From Bacteroides sp. (lineage in GTDB: Bacteria > Bacillota > Clostridia > Oscillospirales > Acutalibacteraceae), in contig JAMPEQ010000007.1 of the NCBI GenBank assembly GCA_023665085.1, positions 1 through 64,000 on the forward strand: 64,000 bases of DNA. Direction: 5' to 3'. The notes beneath the pieces were generated by a model, which had not been told where the DNA came from, searched no databases, and worked only from the letters and a program-made list of their open reading frames with translations. The position numbers and the translations under genes were made by a program. Below, one piece after another: positions 40,246 to 50,400 of this stretch (position 1 is the first letter of the stretch; each line of letters opens with the position of its first letter).

Positions 40246-41243
40246 TGGCGAAACTGACAGAGGAACAGTTAAGAAATTGGCTTAAATCCGATGAATATAT
40301 GATAAGTAATAACGGCACTTGGGGTAAGGAACAGTTATTTAAAATTCCATTAAATGATGATTTTACCTTTATATATTACAAGCGAACATCTCAGGAAGAT
40401 TCATTCGGTTTGAATAAGGATTTAAAGAATGTCGGTTTGTATTATAAGCAGGACGGCTGTATATACAATTCCGATTATTATATAAAATCAATGTGTGAAG
40501 AAACGCCGATATTCAAAATCAAGACGCAAAAATCAGATTTTGCCGAGCGGCTAACTGAGTTTGTTAAAGGAAAGGTTGAAGCCATTATTGATAACAATGT
40601 TAATAATCTTTCAACAAGAGAAATCTCTGACGAATGGAAATTAAAAAGCGTTGCCTATTTTATTGAGCACACTGCAAAGGACCAGGCGAGAGAGTTGTTC
40701 TTATCCGAAACAGAAGTGGCGGATATAGAATATGAATGCCATCATAGTATTGATAATATGACCGACATTGAATATATCAGATTTATTACTGACAAGGATG
40801 CACTTGCTGCTGAAAAAGCAGACGAATATGTCAAAGATAAACAGGAAGATATCCTTGTTCAGTTTTATCAAAATACGGCATTGAGAAAAGAACTGCAGAA
40901 AATCTATGATGATCCCGAACATGAACTCTACAAAATTAAGGCAATTATGAATGCAGTTGAGAGAACGTGTGCAAAGACTGTTAATATTACAGTCAATAAG
41001 GACAACAAAGAATTCACTTTCAAATATGATGCCGACAGACTTCGACTTGATCCAAAGGGGCATTATTGGAATTGGGGAATGAAATCTTCTGATGAGAGAA
41101 CTTTTGAAAACATATTTGGAGGATTTGCACATTTTTATGCGAATGACATTACTAAAATCACCTATTGCAGAAATGTAATTTATGATTCAAGTGCATTTGA
41201 TATGACAGAAACAGAAGATACCGCAATGGCACAAACAATGTAA
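40245..41243 (+). CDS. Conjugative-element protein of unknown function
   Basis: A 332-residue soluble protein, start ATG overlapping the methyltransferase stop. I do not recognise a domain. The N-terminal part (LRNWLKSDEYMISNNGTWGK) and the tail NIFGGFAHFYANDITKITYC are the most distinctive parts; the centre is helical and acidic. It ends ETEDTAMAQTM, one of the acidic C-terminal tails closed by Met seen across this backbone. Its place between an orphan methyltransferase and the ArdA-like gene suggests an establishment or anti-restriction role, which is inference. Confidence 0.7.
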   Translation: MAKLTEEQLRNWLKSDEYMISNNGTWGKEQLFKIPLNDDFTFIYYKRTSQEDSFGLNKDLKNVGLYYKQDGCIYNSDYYIKSMCEETPIFKIKTQKSDFAERLTEFVKGKVEAIIDNNVNNLSTREISDEWKLKSVAYFIEHTAKDQARELFLSETEVADIEYECHHSIDNMTDIEYIRFITDKDALAAEKADEYVKDKQEDILVQFYQNTALRKELQKIYDDPEHELYKIKAIMNAVERTCAKTVNITVNKDNKEFTFKYDADRLRLDPKGHYWNWGMKSSDERTFENIFGGFAHFYANDITKITYCRNVIYDSSAFDMTETEDTAMAQTM

Positions 41244-41258
41244 AGGAGATGAACAATA

Positions 41259-42806
41259 ATGGCTAATGAAAAGGTAATGCTGATTGAACTTTCAGCAGAA
41301 AATACCGATGATTCAACAAAGGAATATGTTGCAGATATCAGACTGCCTGCAAGCGTTCATGAAATTGATGATGCGATTGAGAGATGCAGGGGATATTTAG
41401 TCAAAACAAATATTATGCCGTTTGGTATTTCGGAATGCGAAAGAGTTCCATTGTTAAGTGAGCTGCGATTTGACAGCCCGAATCTGTATGAGCTGAATTT
41501 TCTTGCAAAGCAAATCAGTGAGTTTGATACTGCTCAGCTTGCCGCGTATAACGCACTTCTCCCTCTTGTTGTAGGAGATAACTATGAGAATGACCTCATA
41601 AGCATAAAAGATGTCATCAATCTCACCTACTCTGTTGATGATTATTCGGTTGCAAGTAATATCTTTAATGACACCGAACTTGGTGAAATGATTGTGGATA
41701 ACAATATGGTTGAGGGTATTGAAAATCTGTCTGATGAAATCATTGAACTGCTTGACTACGAAAAAGTCGGAGAGGCTCATCGTATGGCAGAAAACGGTGT
41801 GTATGTAAACGGCTGTTATGTATCAAGGGAAGGCTTTAAGCTGAAAGAAGTATTTAACGGTGAAACCATTCCTGTTCACGAATTTGATAAATATATGTTC
41901 AGATTTCGTCTATCACGCTATGATGGAATCCCAATGTGGATTAATGCTCCGTTAGATGAGAATTCCGAACAAATTCTTAAAAATGCAAATGCTGATGAAT
42001 TTAACTTGATTGATTTTGTTTCGGCAATACCACAGATAGAAAAATATTCTGATGAGATGCACCCGAAAATTACAATGGCTGAAATCAACAGAATAGATAA
42101 GCTGTGTCAGAATTTTATGTCTCTTGATGAAATCCAATCAATCAAATTCAAGGCAGCGTTATGCTTTGAGGATGTTCAGACACTTGATGATGTCAACAGA
42201 ATCAATCTTATTATGAAAAATGCTGACTCGTATAATCTCAAATACTTCAATGTTTATTCATCTGATTTTGCCAAAGATTATCTCGAACAACATCTTGATG
42301 AGTCATTTCCGAAAGAGTATTTGGAGTTAATCAATACGCAGGCACTCGGTGACAGGCTGTTGAGTGAATACTGCGGAAAATATACGCCTTACGGCATTTT
42401 GCTCAAGAGCAGTAATGAACAGATACTCAGTAATGAAAGAAAGCATGAATTTATGCTTACTGATTTTTTATCTAAACATGTTCTGTTCACCGAGGACAGA
42501 CTGACACCTGAAGAAATACCCGAAGGTCTGCATAAATACGAATTCAGAGCAGGTGCAGAATACACCTATGCAACTCTTGAAGAAAAGGTCGGTGTTGATT
42601 TTTCAGGAACAATATTGTCAAAAGTTCCGTTTGATTTAGGCGAGGATGAGTATATTGACCTTGAAAAAGAGATTGACGGGATTCCTGACTTCTTGGATGT
42701 TGAAATGAGTATTGATGAATTTATTAATTCGGATTTCGATCCCGAAGAAAATGAGGATTTTGAAGAAGATGAATATCAGATTGGAGGTATGGGTTTATGC
42801 CAATAG
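41259..42806 (+). CDS. ArdA-like antirestriction protein (large form)
   Basis: A 515-residue acidic protein. The N-terminal 100 residues with LYELNFLAKQISEFDTAQLA (about 75-94) and the following helices match ArdA-type antirestriction proteins of Firmicutes elements, which mimic DNA and inhibit type I restriction. The rest repeats similar acidic blocks and ends in a highly acidic stretch (DPEENEDFEEDEYQIGGMGL). At three times the length of classical ArdA, it probably contains extra domains. The SD AAAGGAG is 10 nt before the ATG, and the end overlaps the next gene by 10 nt. Confidence 0.75.
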   Translation: MANEKVMLIELSAENTDDSTKEYVADIRLPASVHEIDDAIERCRGYLVKTNIMPFGISECERVPLLSELRFDSPNLYELNFLAKQISEFDTAQLAAYNALLPLVVGDNYENDLISIKDVINLTYSVDDYSVASNIFNDTELGEMIVDNNMVEGIENLSDEIIELLDYEKVGEAHRMAENGVYVNGCYVSREGFKLKEVFNGETIPVHEFDKYMFRFRLSRYDGIPMWINAPLDENSEQILKNANADEFNLIDFVSAIPQIEKYSDEMHPKITMAEINRIDKLCQNFMSLDEIQSIKFKAALCFEDVQTLDDVNRINLIMKNADSYNLKYFNVYSSDFAKDYLEQHLDESFPKEYLELINTQALGDRLLSEYCGKYTPYGILLKSSNEQILSNERKHEFMLTDFLSKHVLFTEDRLTPEEIPEGLHKYEFRAGAEYTYATLEEKVGVDFSGTILSKVPFDLGEDEYIDLEKEIDGIPDFLDVEMSIDEFINSDFDPEENEDFEEDEYQIGGMGLCQ

Positions 42807-43363
42807 AAAATATATCTACAGAAGATTTGCGAAAGATGAGTGATAAGGAAGGTCTTATCCTGCAAGGCTGTGGTGGTGACTTACAGGAATGGATAGACGG
42901 TGTCAATGAAATGTTGACAGAGGATGGAATCCTCCTGAACGGTACTAAATTTGAAAAGGCTTATGCCTTTCAGAATGGTAATCTTACAAATCTGCTCTAC
43001 CCTTTTGAAGATGTTGAACTTGACATAGGCAAGCTCGCAATGTGGAGAATCGCATCATATCCACAGTTTTGCGGTTCATGGTTATCTGATTATGTGCCTA
43101 ATTATCTTGGTGGCTTTGTTGCAGAAAAACAAAAGCCCGATTGCGAGTTAATCGGACAGGATGGTAACATATTTAATCTCATGGGCATTGCATCAAGAAC
43201 ACTTCGGCAAAACGGAATGGCAGATGAAGCCACAGAAATGTGCAATCGTATCAGGGAATCAGATAGTTATAATTCCGCACTTTGTATTATCGGTGAATAT
43301 GTAAATATTACAGAACCGGATGAAGATATGAGTGATGATGAAAATTTTATACAATCTATGTAA
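42797..43363 (+). CDS. Conjugative-element protein of unknown function
   Basis: A 188-residue acidic protein. The segment DCELIGQDGNIFNLMGIASR (about 115-134) with TLRQNGMADEATEMCNRIRE resembles a small domain repeatedly found in Clostridia conjugative elements and phages, with no known function. SD TTGGAGG lies inside the end of the ArdA-like gene. The C-terminus is PDEDMSDDENFIQSM, an acidic tail with terminal Met. Confidence 0.7.
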   Translation: MPIENISTEDLRKMSDKEGLILQGCGGDLQEWIDGVNEMLTEDGILLNGTKFEKAYAFQNGNLTNLLYPFEDVELDIGKLAMWRIASYPQFCGSWLSDYVPNYLGGFVAEKQKPDCELIGQDGNIFNLMGIASRTLRQNGMADEATEMCNRIRESDSYNSALCIIGEYVNITEPDEDMSDDENFIQSM

Positions 43364-43386
43364 AACACAAATTTTGAGGTAACACA

Positions 43387-43512
43387 ATGAAATTTATAAT
43401 TGGAATAATTATCGGCATTTTAGTGGGTACAGTCTTAGGTGTAATGACTCTGGCATTATTCATCGGAGGCTCACAAAAAGAAATGCCAAAAATAAATAAC
43501 ACAAAAAACTAA
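43387..43512 (+). CDS. Small single-pass membrane protein, DUF3789-like
   Basis: A 41-residue protein. Residues 2-27 form one hydrophobic helix (FIIGIIIGILVGTVLGVMTL) followed by a short polar tail. Size and sequence fit the DUF3789 family of small membrane proteins in conjugative elements. GAGGT lies before the ATG. Confidence 0.7.
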   Translation: MKFIIGIIIGILVGTVLGVMTLALFIGGSQKEMPKINNTKN

Positions 43513-43546
43513 TACGAGGTGATGTTATTTTTAAGAAGCTGTTGTT

Positions 43547-44371
43547 ATGAACAGCTTTATGTCATGGGTAGGTGGTAAAAAAGCACTCAGGGATATCATC
43601 GTTAATTCTTTCCCTCTTTGCTACGAAAGATATATTGAAGTATTCGGTGGCGGTGGATGGGTGCTTTTCAGAAAACCACCTATGAATGATTTTGAAGTCT
43701 ATAACGATATGAATTCTCATCTTGTTAATTTATATCAATGCGTGAGAGAACATCCAAAAGAATTGAAAAACGAATTGGAATTTGTTCTTAATTCACGCGA
43801 GGACTTTAATAAAACGCTCGAAATATTCAAGCATCCTGACGATGTTGAAAATATTAAACGAGCAGCGTTGTTTTATCAATTAATCAAATTCAGTTATGCA
43901 TCCGGTTTGGATTCATACGGCTGCCGACCGCACTCATTATGGTCTGACTTCCCTATTATCTATCAGGCATCAGCGAGGCTCCAGCGCGTTATTATTGAAA
44001 ATAAGGATTTTGAAAAACTTATTAAACAATATGACAGAGCTGCGAGTTTTTTCTATTGCGATCCTCCATACTATGCTACAGAAAAATATTATTCTAATGT
44101 TGGTTTTGGAACACAGGATCATGAAAGATTGTCCGAAGTATTGCTTAATATAAAAGGAAAGTTTTTGCTCTCGTATAACGATTGCGAAGAAATACGAAAT
44201 TTATATAACAAAAACGGTATATACATTCGTGAGGTTGAAAGGCTGAACAATATTAAGCAGCGTTATGATGGTGGATGCAAATATGCTGAATTACTGATTT
44301 CAAATTATGATACATACGAGCGAGAAAAAGCACAAAAACAATTGTGCTTTTTTGATGACTATTTCAGTTAA
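43547..44371 (+). CDS. DNA adenine methylase (Dam/D12 class)
   Basis: A 274-residue N6-adenine methyltransferase of the Dam type: motif I-like FMSWVGGKKALRD (4-16) and YIEVFGGGGWVLF (about 30-42) bind AdoMet. FFYCDPPYYA (about 165-174) is the catalytic DPPY motif. No cognate nuclease is present. It is the second orphan methyltransferase of the element; GATC is the usual Dam target, but the specificity cannot be read here. The start ATG has only a weak SD (AAGAAG). Confidence 0.9.
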   Translation: MNSFMSWVGGKKALRDIIVNSFPLCYERYIEVFGGGGWVLFRKPPMNDFEVYNDMNSHLVNLYQCVREHPKELKNELEFVLNSREDFNKTLEIFKHPDDVENIKRAALFYQLIKFSYASGLDSYGCRPHSLWSDFPIIYQASARLQRVIIENKDFEKLIKQYDRAASFFYCDPPYYATEKYYSNVGFGTQDHERLSEVLLNIKGKFLLSYNDCEEIRNLYNKNGIYIREVERLNNIKQRYDGGCKYAELLISNYDTYEREKAQKQLCFFDDYFS

Positions 44372-44383
44372 AGGAGGATCAAA

Positions 44384-45112
44384 TTGCGATTTAACATATA
44401 TCAGATAGATATGAATCTTGATAAAACAAATCAAAAGTTTAAATCTTATAATGATTCACACATCAATCCCGAAACATATCAAAAAGTATTCGGTGGATGT
44501 ATAAATGAACTTTATACATTAGAAGATGTATACACAAGATTTAATACCGACATACCAAGAAGTCACTATGGACACAGTTTATCAGTATCCGACATTGTTG
44601 AAGTTATTGATAGTGATGTTACAAAAAGAGGCTTTTATTTTTGTGATTCAATAGGCTTCAAAAAAGTTTCTGATTTTGACAGTTCATTATGTCAAAAAGA
44701 TAATGATACATATCATATTGTTGCAGTAGAGCCGAATAAACCACCATATGAAACAGAAATCAAAAAAGATTTGAAATCTTTGCAGATGATGGTGGATGGT
44801 TTTATTGAAAATATGTACAATCAGGACGGAACAATATTTGTTATCAATGAAGAAGGAAAAATCAATGGTATGCAAGGCAATCGCAGATTGGAAAACGATA
44901 TTATTGCAGGTCCTTTCTTCATAATCAGAGATGATGGTGAGGATTATTCCTCATTAACTGATGAAGATATCAATAAGTATATGGAACAATTTAAAAATCC
45001 TGATACTGATATTAGTCAGGAAGAAATTGATAATCTTGCTGGATACAACGTTATCGGGTTTGACAATACCGATGAATTCTATAATTTTCTTGAAGGGATG
45101 AATCTGTCATGA
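44384..45112 (+). CDS. YodL-like plus DUF3846 protein
   Basis: A 242-residue protein with TTG start, 6 nt behind GGAGG. Residues 1-100 resemble the YodL-like domain (LYTLEDVYTRFNTDIP, GHSLSVSDIVEV). Residues about 108-205 match DUF3846 (HIVAVEPNKPPYETEI, DLKSLQMMVDGFIE, NDIIAGPFFIIRDDG). These are standard accessory proteins in Clostridia conjugative elements with unknown activity. The last bases overlap the next gene by 4 nt. Confidence 0.8.
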   Translation: MRFNIYQIDMNLDKTNQKFKSYNDSHINPETYQKVFGGCINELYTLEDVYTRFNTDIPRSHYGHSLSVSDIVEVIDSDVTKRGFYFCDSIGFKKVSDFDSSLCQKDNDTYHIVAVEPNKPPYETEIKKDLKSLQMMVDGFIENMYNQDGTIFVINEEGKINGMQGNRRLENDIIAGPFFIIRDDGEDYSSLTDEDINKYMEQFKNPDTDISQEEIDNLAGYNVIGFDNTDEFYNFLEGMNLS

Positions 45113-45873
45113 CAAGTTTTATTTTTGAGTCCGGAAACCTTGTTAAACATAATGGTTTATCATTTCACACAGAAGCATCTACGGCAGTATATACTATGTG
45201 TCGGCTCATAATTGATTCAGTATATTTTCAAGATAAAAATGAACTGCTTTGTAATATGACAGATGAACTCTTCAAATTGTTTCAGACTGATTGTGATTAC
45301 AATATAGACATAAATGATTTTGAACTTGACTTGATAAACAACGATATCAAAGTAACTTTTGATTCTGTAATTGACGCTCTTGAAAGGCGCAGCGGAATTG
45401 CAAATTATTTGTATCAATATAACGATTATGATATTGACGAAGAATCTATGAAAAAAGTAAAAATATTTAAAAAAATAGAAGAAATGAAGGAAGAATTCAA
45501 TGAATTGGATTACACTTTCTCTTCATTCAACGGAGGTATACAGCTTATGAATATTAAATCAAAAATCAATACAGTAATTGATGATGAAAGAAGATTAAAA
45601 GCATATGCAACTGTAACTCTTGATAATCAATTTGTTATCAAGGGTGTTAAAGTTATCGAAACAAAAAATAACGGACTTTTGGTTGCTATGCCGCAAATTA
45701 AAAACTCGCAGGGCAAATATCAGGATATCTGTTATCCGAATAATTCTGAGTTCAGAAATGCTATCAGTGAATCTGTTATCGGTGAATATATGGCTGAACT
45801 TGAAATCAGAAACGAACAGAATCAGTCAGACGAAATTGAAGAATCGTCTGACAGTTTTGAACAAATTATGTAA
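45109..45873 (+). CDS. Protein with a C-terminal SpoVG domain
   Basis: A 254-residue protein. Residues about 147-235 form a SpoVG domain (SKINTVIDDERRLKAYATVT, FVIKGVKVIETKNNGLLVAM, SQGKYQDICYPNN). SpoVG is a small site-specific nucleic-acid-binding regulator. The N-terminal 145 residues are unknown and helical. The SpoVG-only frame is normally about 90 residues, so this is an unusual fusion. The tail is acidic and ends SSDSFEQIM. Confidence 0.8.
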   Translation: MTSFIFESGNLVKHNGLSFHTEASTAVYTMCRLIIDSVYFQDKNELLCNMTDELFKLFQTDCDYNIDINDFELDLINNDIKVTFDSVIDALERRSGIANYLYQYNDYDIDEESMKKVKIFKKIEEMKEEFNELDYTFSSFNGGIQLMNIKSKINTVIDDERRLKAYATVTLDNQFVIKGVKVIETKNNGLLVAMPQIKNSQGKYQDICYPNNSEFRNAISESVIGEYMAELEIRNEQNQSDEIEESSDSFEQIM

Positions 45874-45932
45874 AAATAATAATTAAGTTATATTATATAT
45901 TTAACTAAAAACAAAATAAGGTAGTGATAAAT

Positions 45933-46694
45933 ATGACTGATTATGTTCCTTTTTACCGATATTCACTTAACAATGCAAGACATTGCTGTGAAGTTGATAA
46001 ATGGCGTGAAAGCCATAAAGCCAATATAGATTGTGCAACAGCCATCAAAAATGCAATTGGTGATAATTTCAAGGATAATCATTTTAACTCGGATTGTGTG
46101 AGTGCAGTTATTAAAGAGTTCGGCTTTGACCGTGTAAATTTCATTTTACGATATAATTTGAAAACGGCACAGCATGATGCAAGATATTCAGCAGAAAACA
46201 AAGAATGGGGCAAAAGTTTATGTGCTCCTGAAAGTAATATGAGAAAGGATTATTTGATAAACGAACATCCTGTATTACTTAATGCTTTTGTTGACAGAAC
46301 AAGAAGTGAGTGGACCAAACTCAATCTCTTTGACAGTTCCCACTGTGATGATAAGACAGGTGTTAATCTTGAGGGGAAAATACTCGTTATAAGTCCGACA
46401 AGGATGAATGACAAGTATAAAACACCTGAGGATCAGCTCTTTATGGCAACAGGAGGTTTCGGCTGTTCACCTTCAAAAAGCGGCAGAGCAGTATACGGAT
46501 ATTTTCTCAAAGACGATGAACATTGCCGTTGGAACAGGGATGCATTTATCGGCATATTGAAAGACGAGTTTGTTCCCGACTGGGTAAAAGAAAAATATAC
46601 CATTTCAAATAATACTGTAAATAGTCACAGTGGAGCTGATGAAAACTCTAATGATACTCTAACCGAAAATGAAGATATTGCACCATCAATGTAA
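45933..46694 (+). CDS. DUF3849 protein
   Basis: A 253-residue protein of the DUF3849 type: YSLNNARHCCEVDKWRESHK near the N-terminus, FGFDRVNFILRYNLKTAQHD (about 68-87) and LEGKILVISPTRMNDKYKTP with GGFGCSPSKSGRAVYGYFL in the second half. The ATG at 45933 is used; a GTG at 45924 is an alternative. Function is unknown, but the family is typical of Clostridia conjugative elements. The C-terminus is TENEDIAPSM. Confidence 0.82.
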   Translation: MTDYVPFYRYSLNNARHCCEVDKWRESHKANIDCATAIKNAIGDNFKDNHFNSDCVSAVIKEFGFDRVNFILRYNLKTAQHDARYSAENKEWGKSLCAPESNMRKDYLINEHPVLLNAFVDRTRSEWTKLNLFDSSHCDDKTGVNLEGKILVISPTRMNDKYKTPEDQLFMATGGFGCSPSKSGRAVYGYFLKDDEHCRWNRDAFIGILKDEFVPDWVKEKYTISNNTVNSHSGADENSNDTLTENEDIAPSM

Positions 46695-46702
46695 AAATCT
46701 TC

Positions 46703-46730
46703 TGGACTTTTCAGGTTATTTGAATATACT
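46703..46730 (+). promoter_or_regulatory. Candidate promoter, TGGACT-16-TATACT
   Basis: TGGACT (46703-46708) and TATACT (46725-46730), 26 nt before the lipoprotein start. It has the same layout as the leader at 1152. Confidence 0.45.
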
Positions 46731-46755
46731 GTGTATTTGAAAGGAGTCGATTAAT

Positions 46756-47343
46756 ATGACTAAAACAAAATCAATAATTATTTTATGTTTTGCAATTCTA
46801 ATTGTAATATTTTCAGGGTGCAGTATTCAGGAAAACGATTCAAAATCTGAATTGCCCACAAGCACAACCATTGCATCAACAGATGAAAGCACAACTGAAA
46901 CTGTTGAAACAACAGAAAAAGAAACAATAACTGCATCTGAAACTACAACGCAGAAAAGCGAAAGTTCAGATACAACAACTACAAGACCAACTGAACAAAA
47001 ATCAGCAGGTCAGACTACAACAAGAAAAGTAACTACTACGCAGAAATCAACCACTCCGCAAAGGCAGACCACAACGAAGAAAGTTACCACTACTCAAAAA
47101 CCTACTACAACCAAAAAGGTTACTACAACAGCGAAAACCACTACAACATCAGCACCATATTGGTGTGACGAAGGTGGTACACATCATTCCTGTGATGGTG
47201 GTCAAATAGGTTGGGTGAACAGTTATGCCGAGGCAAGTGAAAAAGCATATGATTATCTTGGAAGTCATAATGAAACAGGTAATTTCAGGGTGAAGCAATG
47301 TCATGGATGTGGTAAATTTACTGCAGTAATTACTTTAGATTAA
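46756..47343 (+). CDS. Surface lipoprotein with Thr-rich linker
   Basis: A 195-residue lipoprotein. The signal peptide has a lipobox FSGC (lipidated Cys22). Residues about 35-135 form a Thr/Lys-rich linker with repeats of the type KKVTTTQKPTTT, which crosses the cell wall. The C-terminal domain has two Cys pairs (WCDEGGTHHSC and CHGCGKF), possibly metal-binding or disulfide-bonded. The SD AAAGGAG precedes the ATG, and a terminator follows. It probably acts at the cell surface in mating contact, but no enzymatic motif is seen. Confidence 0.85.
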   Translation: MTKTKSIIILCFAILIVIFSGCSIQENDSKSELPTSTTIASTDESTTETVETTEKETITASETTTQKSESSDTTTTRPTEQKSAGQTTTRKVTTTQKSTTPQRQTTTKKVTTTQKPTTTKKVTTTAKTTTTSAPYWCDEGGTHHSCDGGQIGWVNSYAEASEKAYDYLGSHNETGNFRVKQCHGCGKFTAVITLD

Positions 47344-47359
47344 TTTTATAAAATTCTTT

Positions 47360-47390
47360 AAGAGTCGGATTTACTTCCGACTCTTTTTTA
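47360..47390 (+). terminator. Terminator of the lipoprotein gene
   Basis: Perfect 10-bp stem AAGAGTCGGA (47360-47369) and TCCGACTCTT (47376-47385), followed by Ts. Confidence 0.9.
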
Positions 47391-47413
47391 TTCAACAACG
47401 AAAGGAAAATGAT

Positions 47414-50400
47414 ATGAAAACGAAAATTAAAAAGTATTCAAAATCTTTGTTAGCAATGCTTATGTCATTGCTTATTATTTTATCTGCTTTTCCGATAACT
47501 TCTTTTGCATCAACATATATAACAGATATGAACAGTGATGCTCAGTTTGGTGTTATCAGTGGTTCTCTTGATAAATACGGACACGAACTTCATTATGCAA
47601 AGTATGATGGAAAAACATATATTGTATTTTGCGTACAGTATGGTAAAACATCACCTACAGGACTTTCGTACAAATATGGTTCTGATTTTAAAACTTATGT
47701 TAATAATAAGGGAAATACCTATGATACTATAGCCGACTATATTGCATTCGGATATACATTGCAGTATGGTGACGGTTTACCGAACACCAAGGAAGAATGG
47801 ATTGCTGCGTGCTGCACACAGCAGTATGTCTGGGAAAAACTCGGTGTAAATCCAACTCGTTCATCATGGGATAGCACATATATGAGTGATGCGTTGTTTA
47901 CGGCTTGGAAAAAAGATACCGAAAATTTAATGGATTTGTACTACAACAAAAAGCCATCATTTAACAAGGATACAAAAAATGTTAATCTCGGCAGTTCAAC
48001 AACTCTTACAGATTCAAATAAGGTAATGGAGTATTATCCAACCTTTTCGAAAACCATCGACAAGGTAACATTCTCTCATACAAAAGGCGAGAATAAATTA
48101 ACTATTTCCGTTGCTGATAATTGCACAACACATTCTGTTTCTTTTAATTCGGCATCACAAAAAGTTTATCAGGGATTGCCGACAGGACAGAACTTTGATG
48201 TTGATACAATGAATTATGTATATTTCGATTTCGATAGTGGAAGTATTCAAAATCTTATGTTCTCAAATTATGTTGATCCTCAAAATTTCAGAATTGATGT
48301 CAATATTGAATTTGGTAATCTGAAAATCAAAAAAACATCAGAGGATGAAATTATCAAAAACATTCCCTTTACTGTTAAAGGCAACGGCAAGACTTACGAC
48401 CTTACAACAGATGATAAGGGTAATGCAGAATTAAAGAATATTCCTGTCGGCACTTATCAGGTTTACGAGGGTGACATTCTCCGTTATGTAAAACAGGCTG
48501 TTAAGACTGTTACTGTAACAGATGGTAACACTGCTACTGTATCTTTCAAGAATGACCTCAAGAAAGGTGATATTAAGATACGGAAAGATTCAGAAGATAA
48601 AATTGTAAAAAACTTCACTTTCATCGTAAACGGCAGTGACGGCAGCACATATAACGCAACAACAAATGCAGATGGTATTGCAACAATCACCGATGTACCC
48701 GTGTATGATAAAAACAATAATAAGATTGTGTATACTGTGCAGGAAACCAATATTCCTGTCCGTTATGTTACTCCCGATAATCAAACTGTTACCCTTGAGG
48801 CTGATAAAACATCAACAGTTACCTTCAACAATACCCTCAAGAAATTCAGAGTTAAGGTTGTTAAGTCTGATATTGAAAAAGGTACAGCACAGGGCGATGC
48901 AAAACTCAGCGGTGCAGTTTATGGAATCTACAAAGGTAATCAGCTTATTGACACTTATACAACAGATAATAACGCATCATTCATAACCAAGTATTATGTA
49001 TGTGATACCGATTGGACAATCAAAGAAATATCTTCAAGTGAAGGTTATCTTGTAAATTCAAAGGCTGAAAGTGTTGGAGCTGATCCAAAGTTATATAAGG
49101 TTGAATACAACACAACTGCAAACAATGTGGTTGAAACACCAATCAAGGGCAGAATTTCACTGATTAAGCATTCAGATGACGGCAGCTCAAAAATTGAAAC
49201 ACCTGAAAAGAATGCAGAATTTCAGATATATCTTAAATCATCAGGCAGCTACGCAAAGGCTGATCCTGACGAAAGAGATATTATTGTAACCGATGAATAC
49301 GGCTACGGAATTACAAAACTTCTCCCATACGGCACATACACTGTGCATCAGACCAAAGGAACTGAAGGCACTGAATATATTGCTGATTTTGATGTATTCA
49401 TCAGCGAAAATGAAAAGGAATATAAGTACCTTATCAATGATCCGTATTTTTATTCTTATGTAAAAATCGTTAAACCTGATGCAGAAACAGGCAAACAGAT
49501 TGCTTATGCAGGTGCAGGATTTCAGATTTATGCACCGAATGGTGAAAAAGTAACTATGACCTACACCTATCCAACACCTACAACTATTGACACATTCTAT
49601 ACCAACAGTGAAGGCTATCTCGTTACACCTGAAAAGTTACAGTACGGCAAAGGTTACAAGCTCGTTGAGGTACAAGCACCATACGGCTATGTGCTTGATT
49701 CAACACCTATCAACTTTGATGTAACACAGGAACACAGCACAAAAGAAAATGCCTTAACAATTGTTAAGGTTGAAAGACCGAACCTCGCTCAAAAAGGTGT
49801 AATTGAAATCACCAAAGAGGGTGAGATTTTCTCATCTGTAGGTGTACTCGGTGGTGGATATATTGATGAGAACGGAAACGATGTTGAATTCCCTATAACC
49901 TACAATCCTATTTATGAAACAAAGAACCTTGCAAATGCAGTATTCCAAATCTATGCTGCCGAGGATATAACTACCCTTGACGGTACAACAAGATATTATC
50001 AGGGTGAACTTGTCGATGAGATTACAACAGGAAAAGACGGTATTGCAAAATCAAAGGAACTTTATCTCGGCAAATATACTGTGATTGAAAAGACTGCACC
50101 TCACACATTCTACAATTCAAACGGACAGTACGATGTTGAACTCACCTACGCAGGACAGAATGTATCTGTAACATCAACTGCATTATCTGTTTTCAATGAA
50201 AGACAGAAAGTGGCTGTTTCACTCACCAAGATTATGGAACAGAATGAAACCTTTAATCTCGGTATGAACAATGAAATTCTTTCAGTGCAGTTTGGTATTT
50301 ATGCTAACGAAGATATTAAGGCAGCAGACGGCTTTGTTATTCCAAAGGATGCTTTAATAACTTACGGCAACTGTGATGAAAACGGCAATTTCTCATTCAA

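Noticed and set aside
40701..41132. A 143-codon minus-strand frame, Cys/Phe/Ile-rich
   Set aside because: It is antisense to a co-directional operon gene, lacks a ribosome site, and its composition is typical of antisense shadows.
46980..47150. Repetitive ACTACAA-type sequence, considered as a CRISPR or tandem-repeat array
   Set aside because: It encodes the Thr-rich wall-spanning linker of the lipoprotein; there are no spacers.
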